Source of the DNA: Lichtheimia corymbifera B2541
Lineage: Eukaryota; Mucoromycota; Mucoromycetes; Mucorales; Lichtheimiaceae
Reading direction: 5' to 3'
NCBI GenBank assembly: GCA_000697475.1
Contig: JNEU01000756.1
Location: 1 to 64,000 of the forward strand
Length of the DNA: 64,000 nucleotides
Shown: positions 10,172 to 22,346 of the stretch, piece by piece
How the letters are laid out: each line of letters starts with the position of its first letter
Position numbering within the stretch: the first letter of the stretch is position 1
Translations under genes and position numbers: made by a program
The notes under the pieces: generated by a model
Told to the model about the DNA's origin: nothing
Database searches by the model: none
Seen by the model: only the letters and a program-made list of their open reading frames with translations

Positions 10172-11173
10172 ATGGCTTCCTTGTCGCGCTCTTTTGCGGT
10201 TGCCAGCCGTTCTTACGTTAATGCTCCTGCATCAGCACCTGCTTTGAAGAAGATTCTCAACGTTTCAGCTGGCAGTGTCACCGATCATCACGATCAACCT
10301 GGTAAACCTCTTGTCGGTTCTTCCATCAAGCAACGATCGGCCGGTGGTCTCATCAACCAGTCTGCTGTCAATGGTAAAGATACCTATATATAAAACACGA
10401 GATATCATTGTAGGGGATCCTTATCCTTTCTTTTTCTTACATCCTTGACTAGTCGCACCTATCAACGACTTTCAGCTTCGCCGCAACCACACAACTGCTA
10501 TTCCCGACTTTTCAAAGTACAAGAAGAACAACACCAGTGCTGATGCTAGCCGTTCATTTGCTTACATGATGGTCGGTACCACTGGTTTGATCAGTGCTGC
10601 TGGTGCTCAGGCTACTGTCAGCGACTTTTTGGCCAACATGTCTGCTTCTGCTGATGTCCTTGCTTTGGCCAAGGCCGAAGTTGATTTGAATGCTATTCCC
10701 GAGGGCAAGAACGTCACTATCAAGTGGAGAGGCAAGCCTGTCTTCATTCGTCACCGTACTGCCGATGAGATTGCTGAAGCCAACGATATCAACGTCCAAG
10801 AGCTTCGTGATCCTCAAACTGATGCTGATCGTGTCAAGCGTCCCGAATGGTTGGTCATGTTGGGTGTCTGCACTCACTTGTAAGTATTCCATCGGAAGAT
10901 AATTATTGTATTGGATCCATATAGGCTCATTATCACATGATATTAGGGGTTGTGTGCCCATTGGTGAGGCTGGTGATTATGGTGGCTGGTACTGCCCTTG
11001 CCACGGTTCCCACTACGATATCTCTGGTCGTATCCGTAAGGGTCCTGCACCACTCAACCTTGAAGTTCCTGGTATGTGTTTATATATATCTGCATAGGAA
11101 TCACATGAAATAACATTGTCCTTTTGTGTATATAGAATACAGCTTCCAGGAAGACAAGCTCATCATTGGTTAG
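10172..11173 (+). CDS. RIP1: Rieske iron-sulfur subunit of cytochrome bc1 complex
   Basis: Exons 10172-10373, 10453-10879, 10947-11071, 11136-11173; 263 residues. It is the electron-accepting 2Fe-2S subunit of respiratory complex III in the inner mitochondrial membrane. The N-terminus is Ser/Arg/Ala-rich, as for a mitochondrial presequence, followed by the hinge and transmembrane region (about residues 100-135). The cluster ligands are C207 and H209 in the CTHLGC box and C226 and H229 in the CPCHGS box; the disulfide cysteines C212 and C228 are also present. The CTHLGC box is split by an intron. I start at the ATG at 10172 because it begins a typical targeting peptide; an upstream extension in the same frame looks like leader sequence. 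Confidence 0.97.
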
Positions 11174-11728
11174 ATCGTCTCTTTATAAACCCGTGTATCA
11201 TACGAACAGCACTCATCATCCTTATAATAAACACACGCCATCCAAGACATCCATATGTATGTTGTATTGAACAAGAAGGATAAGGGAACAAAAAGGGGGA
11301 GGTGTGTGCACTTTATAGATTTATGAGTGACGCAACTGCAGGAGGCATGCTTAAATTGATGCTCTTATTGGCAAGTAGCTGCGAGGTCTTTGTTTGTTGC
11401 CAGGGAAACACCATGGAAACGGGCAGCAAATGAATAACATTTTCAGGACGAAAAAGTGGAGATACCGAAACAAGTGATGCGGCACATGTTGCAAACCCAT
11501 CCACAAAAAGAAAATCAATCAAATGAAAAAGGCACCTCATTGTGAGACGTTGTGTGCCGCACTAGTTTCTTGTCTCTTGCACACCCACCAACACTCACAC
11601 ACCACACTCACGTACACACACACACACACATACATACACTACTTTACCGATATCCTCGACCCTTTCCTATTCCTTTATCTGGCATATATTCACTTTTCAA
11701 TGCTCCGAGAAGGAAACATATAAAGAAT
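11174..11728. other. Intergenic spacer
   Basis: Tandem spacer of 555 bp between RIP1 and the YTP1-like gene. An A-rich AATAAA-like element near 11226-11232 may be the RIP1 polyadenylation signal. A (CA)n tract lies at about 11614-11630 in the leader of the downstream gene. Confidence 0.5.
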
Positions 11729-13923
11729 ATGGACAACTCTGATGACGGCCAGCCTTTTCCTGACAATGCACCCTTTCGCCATCCTACTGTCATTGCACAT
11801 CTCTCACTCATGACTATTTCCTTCCTCGCATGTTATCCATTGGCTCTCATACAAGGCGCACGCCGACACCGTCGATACCACCTTTATACCTTAGCGGGCG
11901 GCATTCTCGTTGCTTTGGTCGGCTATGTTGCTGCCTGGTCGTCGTCTTTTTCCTCACAACAGCCTTTACATATCGTTCTTTCTATTCTTGGCTATATTCT
12001 CTTTGTTCTCGTCCTCGGTCATATTGGCTTAACAGTATACAACTTTTATTATGGCGGTGGGAAACAACAGCAGCTTGTCAACAACAACAAGGAAACGTGG
12101 TGGATGCGATTCATACTACCTCTTGAGGAAAGCGTTCACCTGGTGATCGGTTGGATTGTCGTGCTTACCGGATATGCATACCTTGTTATCGCCATCATCG
12201 TCTTTACAGGCACTTGCTCATCATCCATCGAGCAGTGTTTGATGCCTTTGGCTATAGGCAGCGGCTTTCTCGGATATGGTACTCTTGTTTTATTGCATCT
12301 CGTCAACGTATTGAATCTTCCACGTGGATCAACACCTGAATACTATGAAGCGCTTGTTCTTACCTTGTGGGGAGTCGTCTGTCTCGTCGTGTCAGGTATG
12401 TACAGTTGGTGGTGGGATCACGCTTTAATACTCATTTATGCTATAGGAGTACCCGTGTTAGGATCAGAGTGGCGAGCTATCAATATCGGATTGCTTTGGT
12501 TTACTGGTGGTTTATTTTCGATTGCTATCAGTATGCAGACTTGGATGGTAGCTTTACGTGAAAGGAATATCGTCAATACGTTGATCTTGTGCCTGACAGG
12601 CAGAGGTATAGTCTCCGATAAACGCATGATTTTTCCTTCTCAGCGCTGATTATTGTTTCACTTTTTTTAGCTGTGATCGTCGGCCGTGCACAAGATGATG
12701 CTTTCACATCCGAAGTACATGTCATGCTTGGATATTTGCTCATAACAGCTTCTGCGTTTCGATTCATCCAAATCATCTTCAGAAAGACACCAACCGATAA
12801 CCTGCCACAACTACTAGCACGTACATCAGCCATGGATCATGATGATTTCAGCGATGAGCATGATGACGATACCAGACGAGCAAATGATTATCAATCAGCA
12901 TATCGACAGCTCACTGGTCAACCTCCAGCATGTAAACATACATGGCTATTCGCATCCATTACTATCGTCTCTGGAATGTTGACAGCTTTTCTTGCCATCG
13001 CTTCTGGCATCTTGTTTATGGGCGCCAATGTTGACTGGACCAGCCACATGCGGTATTACTTGAACGATCCATCAACATATGTCAATGCAATTATCGCTGT
13101 AGCTTTTCTATGGGCAAGTTACATTTTTGTTTTATGCACCATATACAACAATATTCGCCCCATGTCATCATCCTATTACGAATATCTTGGATTGTCAACG
13201 ATTGAAACAATATCAACCGGTGCGACATGCTCTTCTCCCACATCTACGGTTGTTGACGACCAGCACACAACATCAGCTCAACAATACGAAGAACAACGTT
13301 TCAACAACCTTCATCGATCAAAGTCATTACCTGCAAGGCGAGGGATTGAAGAACCACCTACAATGCGACCTTCTCAATATCGCGCAAAGCGTCGTTCGTT
13401 GCTTTTGCAATCACCACAGCAGGATTCTAACGGCAAGAAACAACAGCAACGAGCACGTTCAGCATCTACAGTAAATGGTGTGGGCGGTGTATTACCTGAT
13501 GACTTGGATACGGCTTATATGTCACGTCGATCTTGGTTATCCAATGGATCAGCAACGTCCACTGGTACAAATGGATCATTTGGTTCAGCGTCAAGTTCAG
13601 CTACTACTTCACCTCCTTTACCCAATTCTGCACCTCCTCCTATGGACTTGACAACAACGACAACAACAGCATCATCATCATCACATCCACATCGCCGAAC
13701 GGTCCTTTTTTCCGACGAGCCCGCCGGGATGGCGGGCACCCATGATGATGAACATTATATTCGCAAAACGGAAAGCGGACGGCGGAAAGAACGAGTAAAG
13801 AAGCAATTGGGTCATGATCCAACGACCACAGATGTCGACGTCTCCTCTTCTGAATCCCAACATTCAGTAGCCAAGTATTACAGCAGCGAGCGTAACAGCA
13901 GTGACAGTAATGTATGTGAATAG
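11729..13923 (+). CDS. YTP1-like multi-spanning membrane protein
   Basis: Exons 11729-12395, 12447-12605, 12671-13923; 692 residues. The N-terminal ~430 residues hold about ten hydrophobic helices in two blocks. The first resembles the DUF2427/cytochrome-b561-like half and the second the C-terminal YTP1 domain (SEWRA, then a helix with NTLILCLTG, then EVHVMLGY and RFIQIIF). The remaining ~260 residues are cytosolic-looking, Ser/Thr/Gln-rich, and include RRTVLFSDE, which fits a loose RVxF pattern for PP1 docking. YTP1 family proteins are membrane proteins of uncertain function. The first intron (51 nt) is in frame, so an unspliced model would carry 17 extra residues. The family call rests on helix layout and remembered motifs. 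Confidence 0.75.
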
Positions 13924-14357
13924 TCCCTTTGTGTTGCATCTCTTTGTGTATACACGCACATTTCTTATCTTTCTCTCTCTCTCTATCATTTCCTCCTCTT
14001 GTATTTACAAAACCTCTCTTTCTCTCTTTTATATATATAAAATCACGTCTCTATTATCCTTTCCATGGATATAGCAGGATGAATTGGACCAGCTGGTGCT
14101 GAACAACGTCAATATCCACCAAGATCAATCATAGTATTTTCTTGCATAACGTTGAATAAACCGATAGAAGCTTCCATTATGAATCTATATCTTGGTGTGA
14201 ATTATGGCAGTGTCATCCAAAGAGGCAAGGCACATGACTTTCTTTTGTTTCTCCGTGCCTGTGGTTTGTGCTGACAAAATACTGGTATAATAGGCCATGT
14301 GAAATTATCATTCATCTCTTTACCCCGCATCTTGTTCCCCCAAAAAAGCAACCCACT
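13924..14357. other. Intergenic spacer
   Basis: Tandem spacer of 434 bp. It begins CT-rich (13970-14030) and probably holds the 3' end of the YTP1-like gene and the promoter of PEX19. No coding signal is seen. Confidence 0.5.
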
Positions 14358-15552
14358 ATGGCAACCCCAAGCAAGCAGGATCCTTCAAAGCAACCCACAC
14401 AAACAAAGGAAGACGACTCTGATCTAGACGATTTACTCGATGGTAAAAGAAAAAGGAAATAGGCTTTGCACACAAGGCTGACTCTATGCTAGATGTTCTT
14501 GACGACTTTAACACATTGTCCACTTCGGAAAGCAAGAAACCACAGCAACCACCAGCATCGTCAGCTTCCAAAGAAAAGGAGACAGTAGCAGCAGGCCAAC
14601 CACCAGCAGGAAAGACCGAGAAAGAATCGCTGGACGACTTCTCAATGGACGAAGACGAGTTTGCAAAGCAGCTGGCATCGGCCATGAGTGACTGGATGCA
14701 AGAAATGGATAATGACAAGGAGACCAGAGAGACCTTTGAAAAGATCTGGAGTTCGTTTGAGACCGAGCAAGGCAAAGGAGAAGGTGCAGCAGCAGGAGCA
14801 GGAACTTCCAATAGCAGTGGCAACAGTGGGGGTGATGCACGACCTGGTGAGGCCAAATCTTTCCAAGAGAGCATTTCACAAACCATGAACAAGCTCAAAG
14901 AGAGCTCCAAGAATATCGATGTGAGCAGACTGTGGGATAGGATGAGTAGAGGGGATTGAGATGACTGATGGGATTCTGTATTACTCAGGCTAGTACACCC
15001 AGCATGGAAGGCGGCGATGATGCTTTTATGGGAGAGATGATGCGGCAATTGGAAAGCATGGCCGATAGTGGCGAGTTTGAAAACCTACTAGAAGGAATGA
15101 TGCAACAACTCATGTCCAAGGAACTCTTGTATGAACCTATGAAACACATGGCTGAAAATGTAAGTGGGATATTGGGAAATGGGAATTCCTTGTTACTAAC
15201 TTGCTTTGCAGTATACCAGTTGGCTTGAGGATAACAAGGACAAGATTTCTGCTGCCGACTATGAGCGATACCAGAAACAACACGAGCTATGTAAGCAAGT
15301 GGTTGCCAAGTATGAGTCGCCCGACTTTGACGACAAGAATGAAGCCAAGGCAAAGGAATTGATGGATTTGATGCAAAAGGTATAAAAGGGAAGAGGAAAG
15401 AAGAATCAGAGAACGGATACTAAATGAATACGTCATGCAACTAGATGCAAGATCTCGGACAGCCACCTGCCAGCATGATGGAACAAATTGCACCCGACAT
15501 GAAATTAGGAGAAGGCGGTATGCCAGATATGGAGAATTGCAATATTATGTAA
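14358..15552 (+). CDS. PEX19: Peroxisomal membrane protein import receptor Pex19
   Basis: Exons 14358-14442, 14493-14920, 14989-15159, 15212-15379, 15445-15552; 319 residues. Pex19 is the cytosolic chaperone that binds peroxisomal membrane proteins and delivers them to Pex3. Seen here: an acidic N-terminus with paired motifs (DDLDDLLD and DVLDDF, the Pex3-binding type), a long helical C-terminal half (GEMMRQLESM, GMMQQLMSKELLYEPM, the cargo-binding region), and a C-terminal CaaX box, CNIM, for farnesylation. The intron before exon 4 has a perfect TACTAAC branch site. The length is typical of the family. Confidence 0.95.
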
Positions 15553-15712
15553 AATAAACGCACGACAGTGATATAATAAGGAGTGTAATGGCGATCAAGA
15601 AGCACGAGGGGAAATTACGCTTTGAGATTATAACGACACATACATTGCATTATGGTGGATCACATTATACACTAAGAACAAGAAAATAACAAGAGGAGGG
15701 TGGTGGTGGTTA

Positions 15713-17327
15713 TTACAAATCATGATTCGACATGACTTCCATGCCTACAGAGATACACATATCAGCAAATGAAGACAATGACATAAGAGCCTGCATGATA
15801 TTTACCATGTTTGAGTACACCAACACGCATCCTTGTTAGGAGATTACGGGCACCATTTGAGTGGTTGTAGACGCCACCATTGAAAGCTGTTGTCATGTCC
15901 TTGCCATAACCAGCTTGGATATATTTCTCACCACCAGGATGCTCCTTGATGAAACCTTCCATGTCGTACAAGATCCCTTCAATAAGGATCCACTTCCTGT
16001 TTCCATTTAGGACTAAATCTTGGACTTGATAGTTTAAATTCATTGTTAGATTTCCTTACTATCCTCCTTACTAAATAATCCCCTCACCACTTTTGATGAC
16101 TTACATTCATCCCATGTATATACGGGAAGGTCTTCGAGCTTCGTACCATACACGAGCCTGCGTTTCATGGATGCCAGCTTTTTTTCCTTCATCTGTATCA
16201 TTCCTTTGCTGACCTCGTTGGATGGGAAAGTTTTAAGGTCATATGTAAGGCCGAAGAATGACAATGCTTTGATAAGCCATTTGGTGGGGTCGTATTGGTA
16301 ATACATGACAGCGTTGCGGTAATCTTGAGGAAATTCATGGTGGAAGTTGTGATATCCTTCACCATTAGTGATGACTGCAGTAAACCAATGGTCGCGAGAG
16401 GTGTGATGGTCATCGTATGTGTCATCGCCCATATAGTGTGCGAGGCTATTTACGCAAAAAGTAGCGTGATGAACGAGCACAAGTCGAAATACGGCAGCAT
16501 AGTAGAAACCACCCTATCATGTGCAAAAACCTTGTCAGAAAACATGCTGCAAGATGCAATACAATTACATACTCTGAAATCTCCCCAGCCAAGACCAGCG
16601 ATCAGTGTAGGAAAAAGAAAGCCCATAGCAAGGGCAAATAATGGATATAAGCGATGTTGAAATGCTACCACGGGATCAGCTTTGAGGTCGGCAACGTCAG
16701 CAAAACCAAGACGGCTTTTGGGTCTCTTGACCAACATCCACCCAAGATGCGAGAAAAAGAGACCTCTATGGGCGCTGTATGGATCCTTGTCGGTATCAGT
16801 CCATCTAAATACTACATGTTAAGCATATGGATCAAGGATATACATCAATTTTTTGTGTACCTATGATGTGCGCGATGTCCTCGGCACCACCAATAGATAG
16901 AGCCTTGAATAGCACTGCTACCTGCTAAGCAGTAAAACCACCGCATAGCCGACACAGCTCGATAGGCACGGTGGGACCATAACCGGTGGTAGCCTAAAAA
17001 ACAAAGATTTTGTTGATATTAATACCAATGCGAGATACGCTTATAGAAAATCAAAGGCGTACCTGCTGTGATTCCAAAAACGCTTATATGATAGTAAACA
17101 AAGGACCACAATAATGTACGTGAGCACAGCTCAGTGGTGAAAGCACCATAGATTGCAATCAGTGGAGTACCAAGGAGAAGGACAACATGTACCCAGTTGA
17201 TGTGATTATGCCAATTTTTAGATGTTACCGGTTCATCAAAGAGAGACGGCATAGGCTGTCTTTCGTATGGCGGTTTGCGTGCCTCTGATTTGGTGTATGC
17301 ATAAACAATGGTCTCCGTGGTGCTCAT
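15713..17327 (-). CDS. OLE1: Acyl-CoA delta-9 desaturase with C-terminal cytochrome b5
   Basis: Six exons from 17327 down: 17063-17327, 16861-16993, 16573-16804, 16105-16513, 15806-16024, 15713-15744; 429 residues. It introduces the first double bond into palmitoyl- and stearoyl-CoA in the ER membrane. Three histidine boxes that bind di-iron are present: H91 to H96 (HRLWSH), H128 to H132 (HRAHH) and H265 to H269 (HNFHH). Hydrophobic pairs flank the boxes. The C-terminal cytochrome b5 domain has the heme ligands H375 (HPGG) and H401. The fusion lets the enzyme draw electrons directly, as in fungal Ole1. The last coding exon is only 32 nt, so the C-terminus is easy to mis-predict. Mucorales usually carry several OLE1 paralogs; which one this is cannot be told. 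Confidence 0.95.
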
Positions 17328-17951
17328 TGCCAGTGAACAATGAAAATCGCAAAAGAATGGTGGCAACATCCTTTTTTCTCCTGCTTTCTTTTATATCATT
17401 CCCCTTTACGCTTTTTCTTGGTTGTGACAAAACCAAGCCAGTCGTGAAGGGGAGTGAAAGGGGCAGACCCATTACCCAATGGGAGATAGCATAATATTTT
17501 TCATCGCATACTGTGTCCCTTACTTAACTGTGAGGGATCCCCTTTGGCCCGAGTACGCTTTCTCACTACCCCCCACCCCACCCCACCGCACTGCTTACCT
17601 ATAGACAATTCTCCCTTTTCTTTTGCACGTCTACAGGTTGATTTGTTTCACAAGGACTCCCCCTTTCTTAAATTGACAACCACAACTCAGCTCGACGTGT
17701 TTGTAGTAGACCCATGTTTATCGGCTGTATATTTGGTGTCGCTGTGTTCTACATGGTTCCATCACATCATTGTCGCACAGGGATTTTAGCCAATGACATG
17801 GATTGCATAATGTAATTGTAGAAATCGGATCATAGTGACTTCAGCAGCTGCAGATAACATAAGAGGATGGTATAAACCCTTGCTTGCTTTTTCCTCTCTA
17901 CCCCCACCTGTTTTACTTATTCTCCCTGCTTTTCCTTCTCCTTGTCAAACC
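17328..17951. other. Divergent promoter region
   Basis: A 624-bp spacer between the divergently transcribed desaturase gene and the Ish1-like gene. It holds a C-rich tract (listed separately) and no coding signal. Confidence 0.5.
17569..17587 (-). promoter_or_regulatory. G-rich/C-rich tract upstream of the desaturase gene
   Basis: The plus strand reads a run of C6-A-C4-A-C4-A-C2; the minus strand is therefore G-rich on the coding strand of the desaturase gene, 242 bp upstream of its start. It could bind a C2H2-type activator or form a G-quadruplex-like structure. Function is inference only. Confidence 0.25.
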
Positions 17952-19472
17952 ATGCGTCAAAGATCTTTGTACGTGATTACCACTGCACTCCTGTGTGCCG
18001 TTGTGTTCATTCTTGGAGTATCTGCAAGAGGTAATGGATAAAGGTATATGCATAGTTCAATATAATTGTGCTGATATGCGAAATTAGCAGGATGCAACCA
18101 TGACATTACAGCTTGGACAAATGAGCAGCTACATGGCTTTATGGACAAGTATGGCATTACGCGTCATCCCAAAGACAAAAGCGTGAGCCAATCTGTGGCC
18201 GATACTGTAAAGTACTACAAGGATGCTGCTGCCACAAATGCCGAAATTTTTGGTACCAAAGTTGATCATGTCGTTGATGGTCTCAAGAACAGATTGGAAC
18301 AACAAAGACAGCTTTCTGAAAACAACATTGCCAGTGTGATTGAAGGTATCCAACATCGTTTACGCCGACTTGAATTGCAAGGTGAATTATCACGCGATCG
18401 TGTTGCCGAGACACTTGACCGCATGCATCGCGAAGCTGTCCAAAAGAAGATTGTGACTGAAGGCCAATGGAATGATATTTACAATGACGTGCTCTCATCC
18501 TTTGAACAACGTCAAGCGTGGTATCAGCGTGTGTTCAGCCGTAAGACCGATGAGGCATCCAGCTCATTGAATCGTTGGTTGCAAGGTGTGCACGATCGCC
18601 TTATCACGACGGCAAGTTTGACCGAGAAACAGGCAAATGATGTCATTGCAAACTTGAGAAACTCCCTTGTATCAACCACGGATGTATCCAACTTGGGCAA
18701 CAAGCGTTTTTATCACCATTTGAAGCATGAGCTGCAAAAGAAAGGTGATTTGAGAAAGGATCAAATCAAGACTGTGATGGATCAACTACACGACGACGTT
18801 ACTGCTTACAAGGTGTTTGCTATGGATTATCTCGGTGACAAGTATTCGAATGCACAAGAATGGGCCGATGACATGGGTCGTAAGATCAAGGATACTGGTT
18901 CATACACAATGGATCGTGTTTATGACTGGATCAATTACATCGATGGTCATGTGCGAGCTTACCTGCCAACCGTTCTTGGTGGCCATCGCGAGTTTTATGA
19001 GAAGGATATGCATAATGCAAAGGACTCGGCATACGACACCATTCGCTCTGCAGTTAGCTCTGTTGCAGCTGATTGGAAAGGATCTGCATCAGCTGCTGCT
19101 CGTTCCAAGGCATCTATTGAAGCTGAAGTTTCATCAAGTGCATCATCCCTTCACGGTGAAGCAACTGACACCATCAATAGCTGGCACAAGCAGTTTTCCG
19201 ATTTTTGGTATGACCAAGAGCGAGAGTTTTATCGCCGGATGGGTTACACCGAAGCTCAAATCGAATGGGTGCAACGTTATCTTAGCAAGGTGTTCACAGA
19301 TGAAAAGGCTCTTACAAAGTCTCAAGTTGACCGTGCTTTGGAAAATATTGCTCATTACCTTGAGGACACTCGAACACAATCCCGGGCACAGGTGCAACAC
19401 CAAATTGATCAACTGCGTTTGTTGATTGAACAATGGCGTCATAAAGCTTGTGAAAAGGGCCATTGCTACTAG
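17952..19472 (+). CDS. Secreted/ER Ish1-Msc1-like protein
   Basis: Exons 17952-18030 and 18091-19472; 486 residues. Exon 1 encodes a signal peptide (about 26 residues with a hydrophobic core). The mature protein starts with a copy of the Ish1 motif (W-x-x-E-Q-L-x-x-F-M-x-K-Y-G-I), followed by repeated helical units with Trp/Arg/Asp spacing (for example around residues 110-175 and 390-450). This pattern is that of Ish1/Msc1 stress-response proteins of the nuclear envelope and ER lumen. No membrane anchor or retention signal is obvious at the C-terminus. The intron ends TAGCAG, a tandem acceptor that would add or drop one Ala. Function is unknown beyond family association. Confidence 0.75.
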
Positions 19473-19918
19473 TCTTTTTTCATCACAATCACATTACTTT
19501 TTGCTTATTCTTTTCTTTGTGCTGCAAATAAAAACGTCAGTGTAAAACACTCTCACATAAATCGCCTCCATATTGCATAAATGTACATATGATCCTCAAA
19601 GCAGGCTGATATCCCTTACACACACACGCACACACCGGCACCAAAAGTCAAAGTCCTCCTATCAGCCCCTGTTTTTTTTTTCTCTTCTCTAACCACAACA
19701 ATCATCACAACAAGCAACTCCTTTTTTTCTTCCTGTGTATTGCGAACGATAATATATTACTAATCTTTAAACAAGGTTAGATAACAAGCTGGCGTAAACT
19801 ATATGGACAATAATGACTGACTATGAAAGAGTATGGGTGGGCTGTGGTGGTGGGCAATTTCTTGCATTGAGCTGCAGTGGCTTCATTTCTCTCCGCTTTC
19901 ACTGGTTTCTTGAACGTT
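19473..19918. other. Intergenic spacer
   Basis: Tandem spacer of 446 bp with T-rich and CA-repeat segments (19617-19636) and no coding signal. AAATAAAAA at about 19525 is a likely poly(A) signal for the upstream gene. Confidence 0.5.
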
Positions 19919-21593
19919 ATGCCAAAGTCTAAAAGAGCCATCAATCCAGCTGATGCGTTACGTGAGTCACTGGAGTTGCCGATCTACTTGGAATCTACGT
20001 TGCTAATCGTATAGTTTGAAATAGGCAAGGCTCAACGTAAACGGGAGCTCAAAAAGGTGAGAACTCATGTCAACCTCATGTAACGTCGATCGACCATAAA
20101 CTTACAAATGCCACAGAACAAGGAACAACGTCGAGAAGCACGGCAGAGTGCACTTGCTAAAAAGAACACGAATCCCATCAAAGGCGAGATACAACGTCTG
20201 GAGAACCAAGGCAAGTCAACCAGTGTTAAGTGATCCACGCTATTCTCACACGCACGTTGTCAATATAGCTCGACATACTGGATTGGATAAGAATGCCCAA
20301 GCTCGATTGACACAATTAAAGGCAGACTTGGAACGTATAGAAAAGGCTAAAAAGGTACTGGAATGGATGAAAGGTGGTATACGGATATCATTGCTAACAT
20401 GTTGTTTCATTGTCGTAGTCTCGGGAACCTCAGTTGTCAGGGTAAGGGATAACCACTGCAATTGTGAGATACGTTTGACTGAAATGTGTTCATTTATAGG
20501 GCACAAGCAGCATTCCTTGAAAGACAGCGTCAACAACAGGAGCGTGAACAGCGTGAAAACAGAAAGATGGTGTATGATCCAAAGACCAATAGCTTTGTAG
20601 CTGTCAAGGTGAAAGGTAAAGGACGGTGTTGAGGATGAGAAAAGGGTAATGGGTGTTTAAATATCTATGAATTAGATACGGGTGCCAAAGCAGGATCCAG
20701 CAAAACGCGTCGATCTGATGACGACAGCTCATCATCATCATCCACTTCATCTTCTGAAACGGACTCGGATAGTGACTTGAGCGATTCTGATATCAGTGAT
20801 ACTGAGGACGTGGACAACAAACAAGATGACCAGGACGTTATGAATGAGGATGAAGATATTCCACTTCCAGAAGGACCACCGCCAAAAGAAGTCAACGTAG
20901 CTGATCAATCAAAACAAGGCAACGACGATGACGAAGAAGACGATGATGATGATGATGATGATATTCCTTTACCAGAAGGACCACCACCGCCAAAACCGTT
21001 TCAGACACAACTTGCACCTATACAAGCAGCACAAATGCGACCGCCACCTCCACCACCTCCACGACCACCCCATTTTGCACCTCAATTTCATGGAATGCCT
21101 CCTATGGCTGGTGGATATGGTATGATGGTCCCGCCTCCACCGCCTCCAGGACATCCTCCAGCACATGCTATGCGTGTTCCACCACCTCCACCGCCAAGTA
21201 AGTTTTATAAAACATCTTGCCAATGGATGGATTGATATTGATGTTTATTATAATTCAGGACCACCCTTTATGCAACGGCCACCAATGTACACACAACCAC
21301 CTCATATATATCAACCTCCCTCAACCACAGCAACAACGACAACAGAAAAGAATGCTTCTCCTATATCAAATCAAGTTGAAGCACCCAAGCCTACACGTGA
21401 ACAAATTGCTGCTGCTACAATCTCTGCTGAACCCCAACTACGTGATTTACAAAAGGAACTTCTTGGTTTTGTTCCTGCTGCTGTACGGAGGAAGCAGGCC
21501 GCCCAGAAAAAGACAGCTGCGTTACCCAAAGGAGCCAAGCCGATTATCAATGCTGCACCTGATGTAGAAGAAGGAGAAGAAGAGCAAGAGTAG
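19919..21593 (+). CDS. WBP11-like splicing factor
   Basis: Eight exons: 19919-19961, 20025-20056, 20117-20210, 20269-20354, 20419-20441, 20500-20615, 20676-21197, 21259-21593; 416 residues. WBP11 (SIPP1/NpwBP) is a spliceosome component that binds WW domains and PP1. The N-terminus matches the family: INPADALRKAQRKRELKKNK, then a Lys/Gln-rich helix. Next come an acidic Ser/Asp stretch and two copies of an acidic IPLPEGPPP motif. A Pro-rich region with PPPPPPRPP and PPPPPPG runs follows, then a conserved C-terminal segment (LRDLQKELLGFVP). Exon 5 is only 23 nt. Intron 3 (20211-20268) has a GC donor (AG|GCAAGT) and a normal AG acceptor; the frame requires it. Confidence 0.9.
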
Positions 21594-21623
21594 AATGTTT
21601 ATTATAGCACAACAATGGATGAT

Positions 21624-22346
21624 TCAAGCACTAAATACGTTGGACATGTTGACGGTGGTGATGAAGAAAATGGTGTTGCTTTTGAGGGTGGAGGAAAGCT
21701 TTGAGCATGCTCGTCTTACAATGGCCGAGTCAGTACCATTGGGTACCCATATATGTAGCACTTGTCGTTGGAATGAGCAATTGAGGACAGCATCCGTAGA
21801 TTTTAGTATGCCTTTGGCTTTCTTGGTCACAAGGCGTCTTGCAGCTTTGGAAGTGAGTCGTCCATGATGAACCATTGCTCGAGTTACAGATACACCAAGT
21901 CCACCGCCACCTTTCATCGATAAATGACAAGCATAATCAGTCATGGCATTGGGCTTGGCTTTGTTGTATTTAACTTCGCATTCTGTGAACAATCGACGTA
22001 TTCCCAAGATGCGATCCATTATTTCGGCTGACAATGCTTCACTTATGATACTGGGTCCACCTGCATTAGGAGTATATAAAATCCGCCGTCCGTATTGTGA
22101 AAAGTCGACATGAGTACTGTGAACATCAATGTTGGCTGTGATAATAATCGATTGCTGTTTGTCATTCAATGCTGACACAAGGTCATGCATTGCCTGCCGA
22201 CTCATGTGGATCGTCAGGTCCAAATATCGAAACATGAGACGTGAGACTACCCCCCCCTCGCCATCCCCCTCGTCGCCTGCCACTCTGTCCTTCACCGCAA
22301 CTCCAGCAGCTATGGCAACGGTTACAGCCTTCAGGTCTTGATCCAT
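21624..22346 (-). CDS. Conserved hypothetical protein, convergent to WBP11
   Basis: The frame is open from an ATG at 22346 to 21624, 240 residues. An alternative model starts at the ATG at 22413, which sits in good context (ACCATGG), and removes a 52-nt intron (22310-22361, GTATCA...CATAG). That model is also fully in phase and replaces the first residues. The C-terminal half looks strongly conserved: GVSVTRAM, a Lys-rich KAARRLVTKKAKGILKS, SFQRQVLHIWVP, then hydrophobic NTIFFITTV. I recall this pattern from an uncharacterised Mucoromycota family, possibly with a restriction-endonuclease-like fold, but no catalytic site can be assigned. The stop codon lies 30 bp from that of WBP11, so the 3' UTRs must overlap. 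Confidence 0.7.
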   Translation of the reverse strand: MDQDLKAVTVAIAAGVAVKDRVAGDEGDGEGGVVSRLMFRYLDLTIHMSRQAMHDLVSALNDKQQSIIITANIDVHSTHVDFSQYGRRILYTPNAGGPSIISEALSAEIMDRILGIRRLFTECEVKYNKAKPNAMTDYACHLSMKGGGGLGVSVTRAMVHHGRLTSKAARRLVTKKAKGILKSTDAVLNCSFQRQVLHIWVPNGTDSAIVRRACSKLSSTLKSNTIFFITTVNMSNVFSA

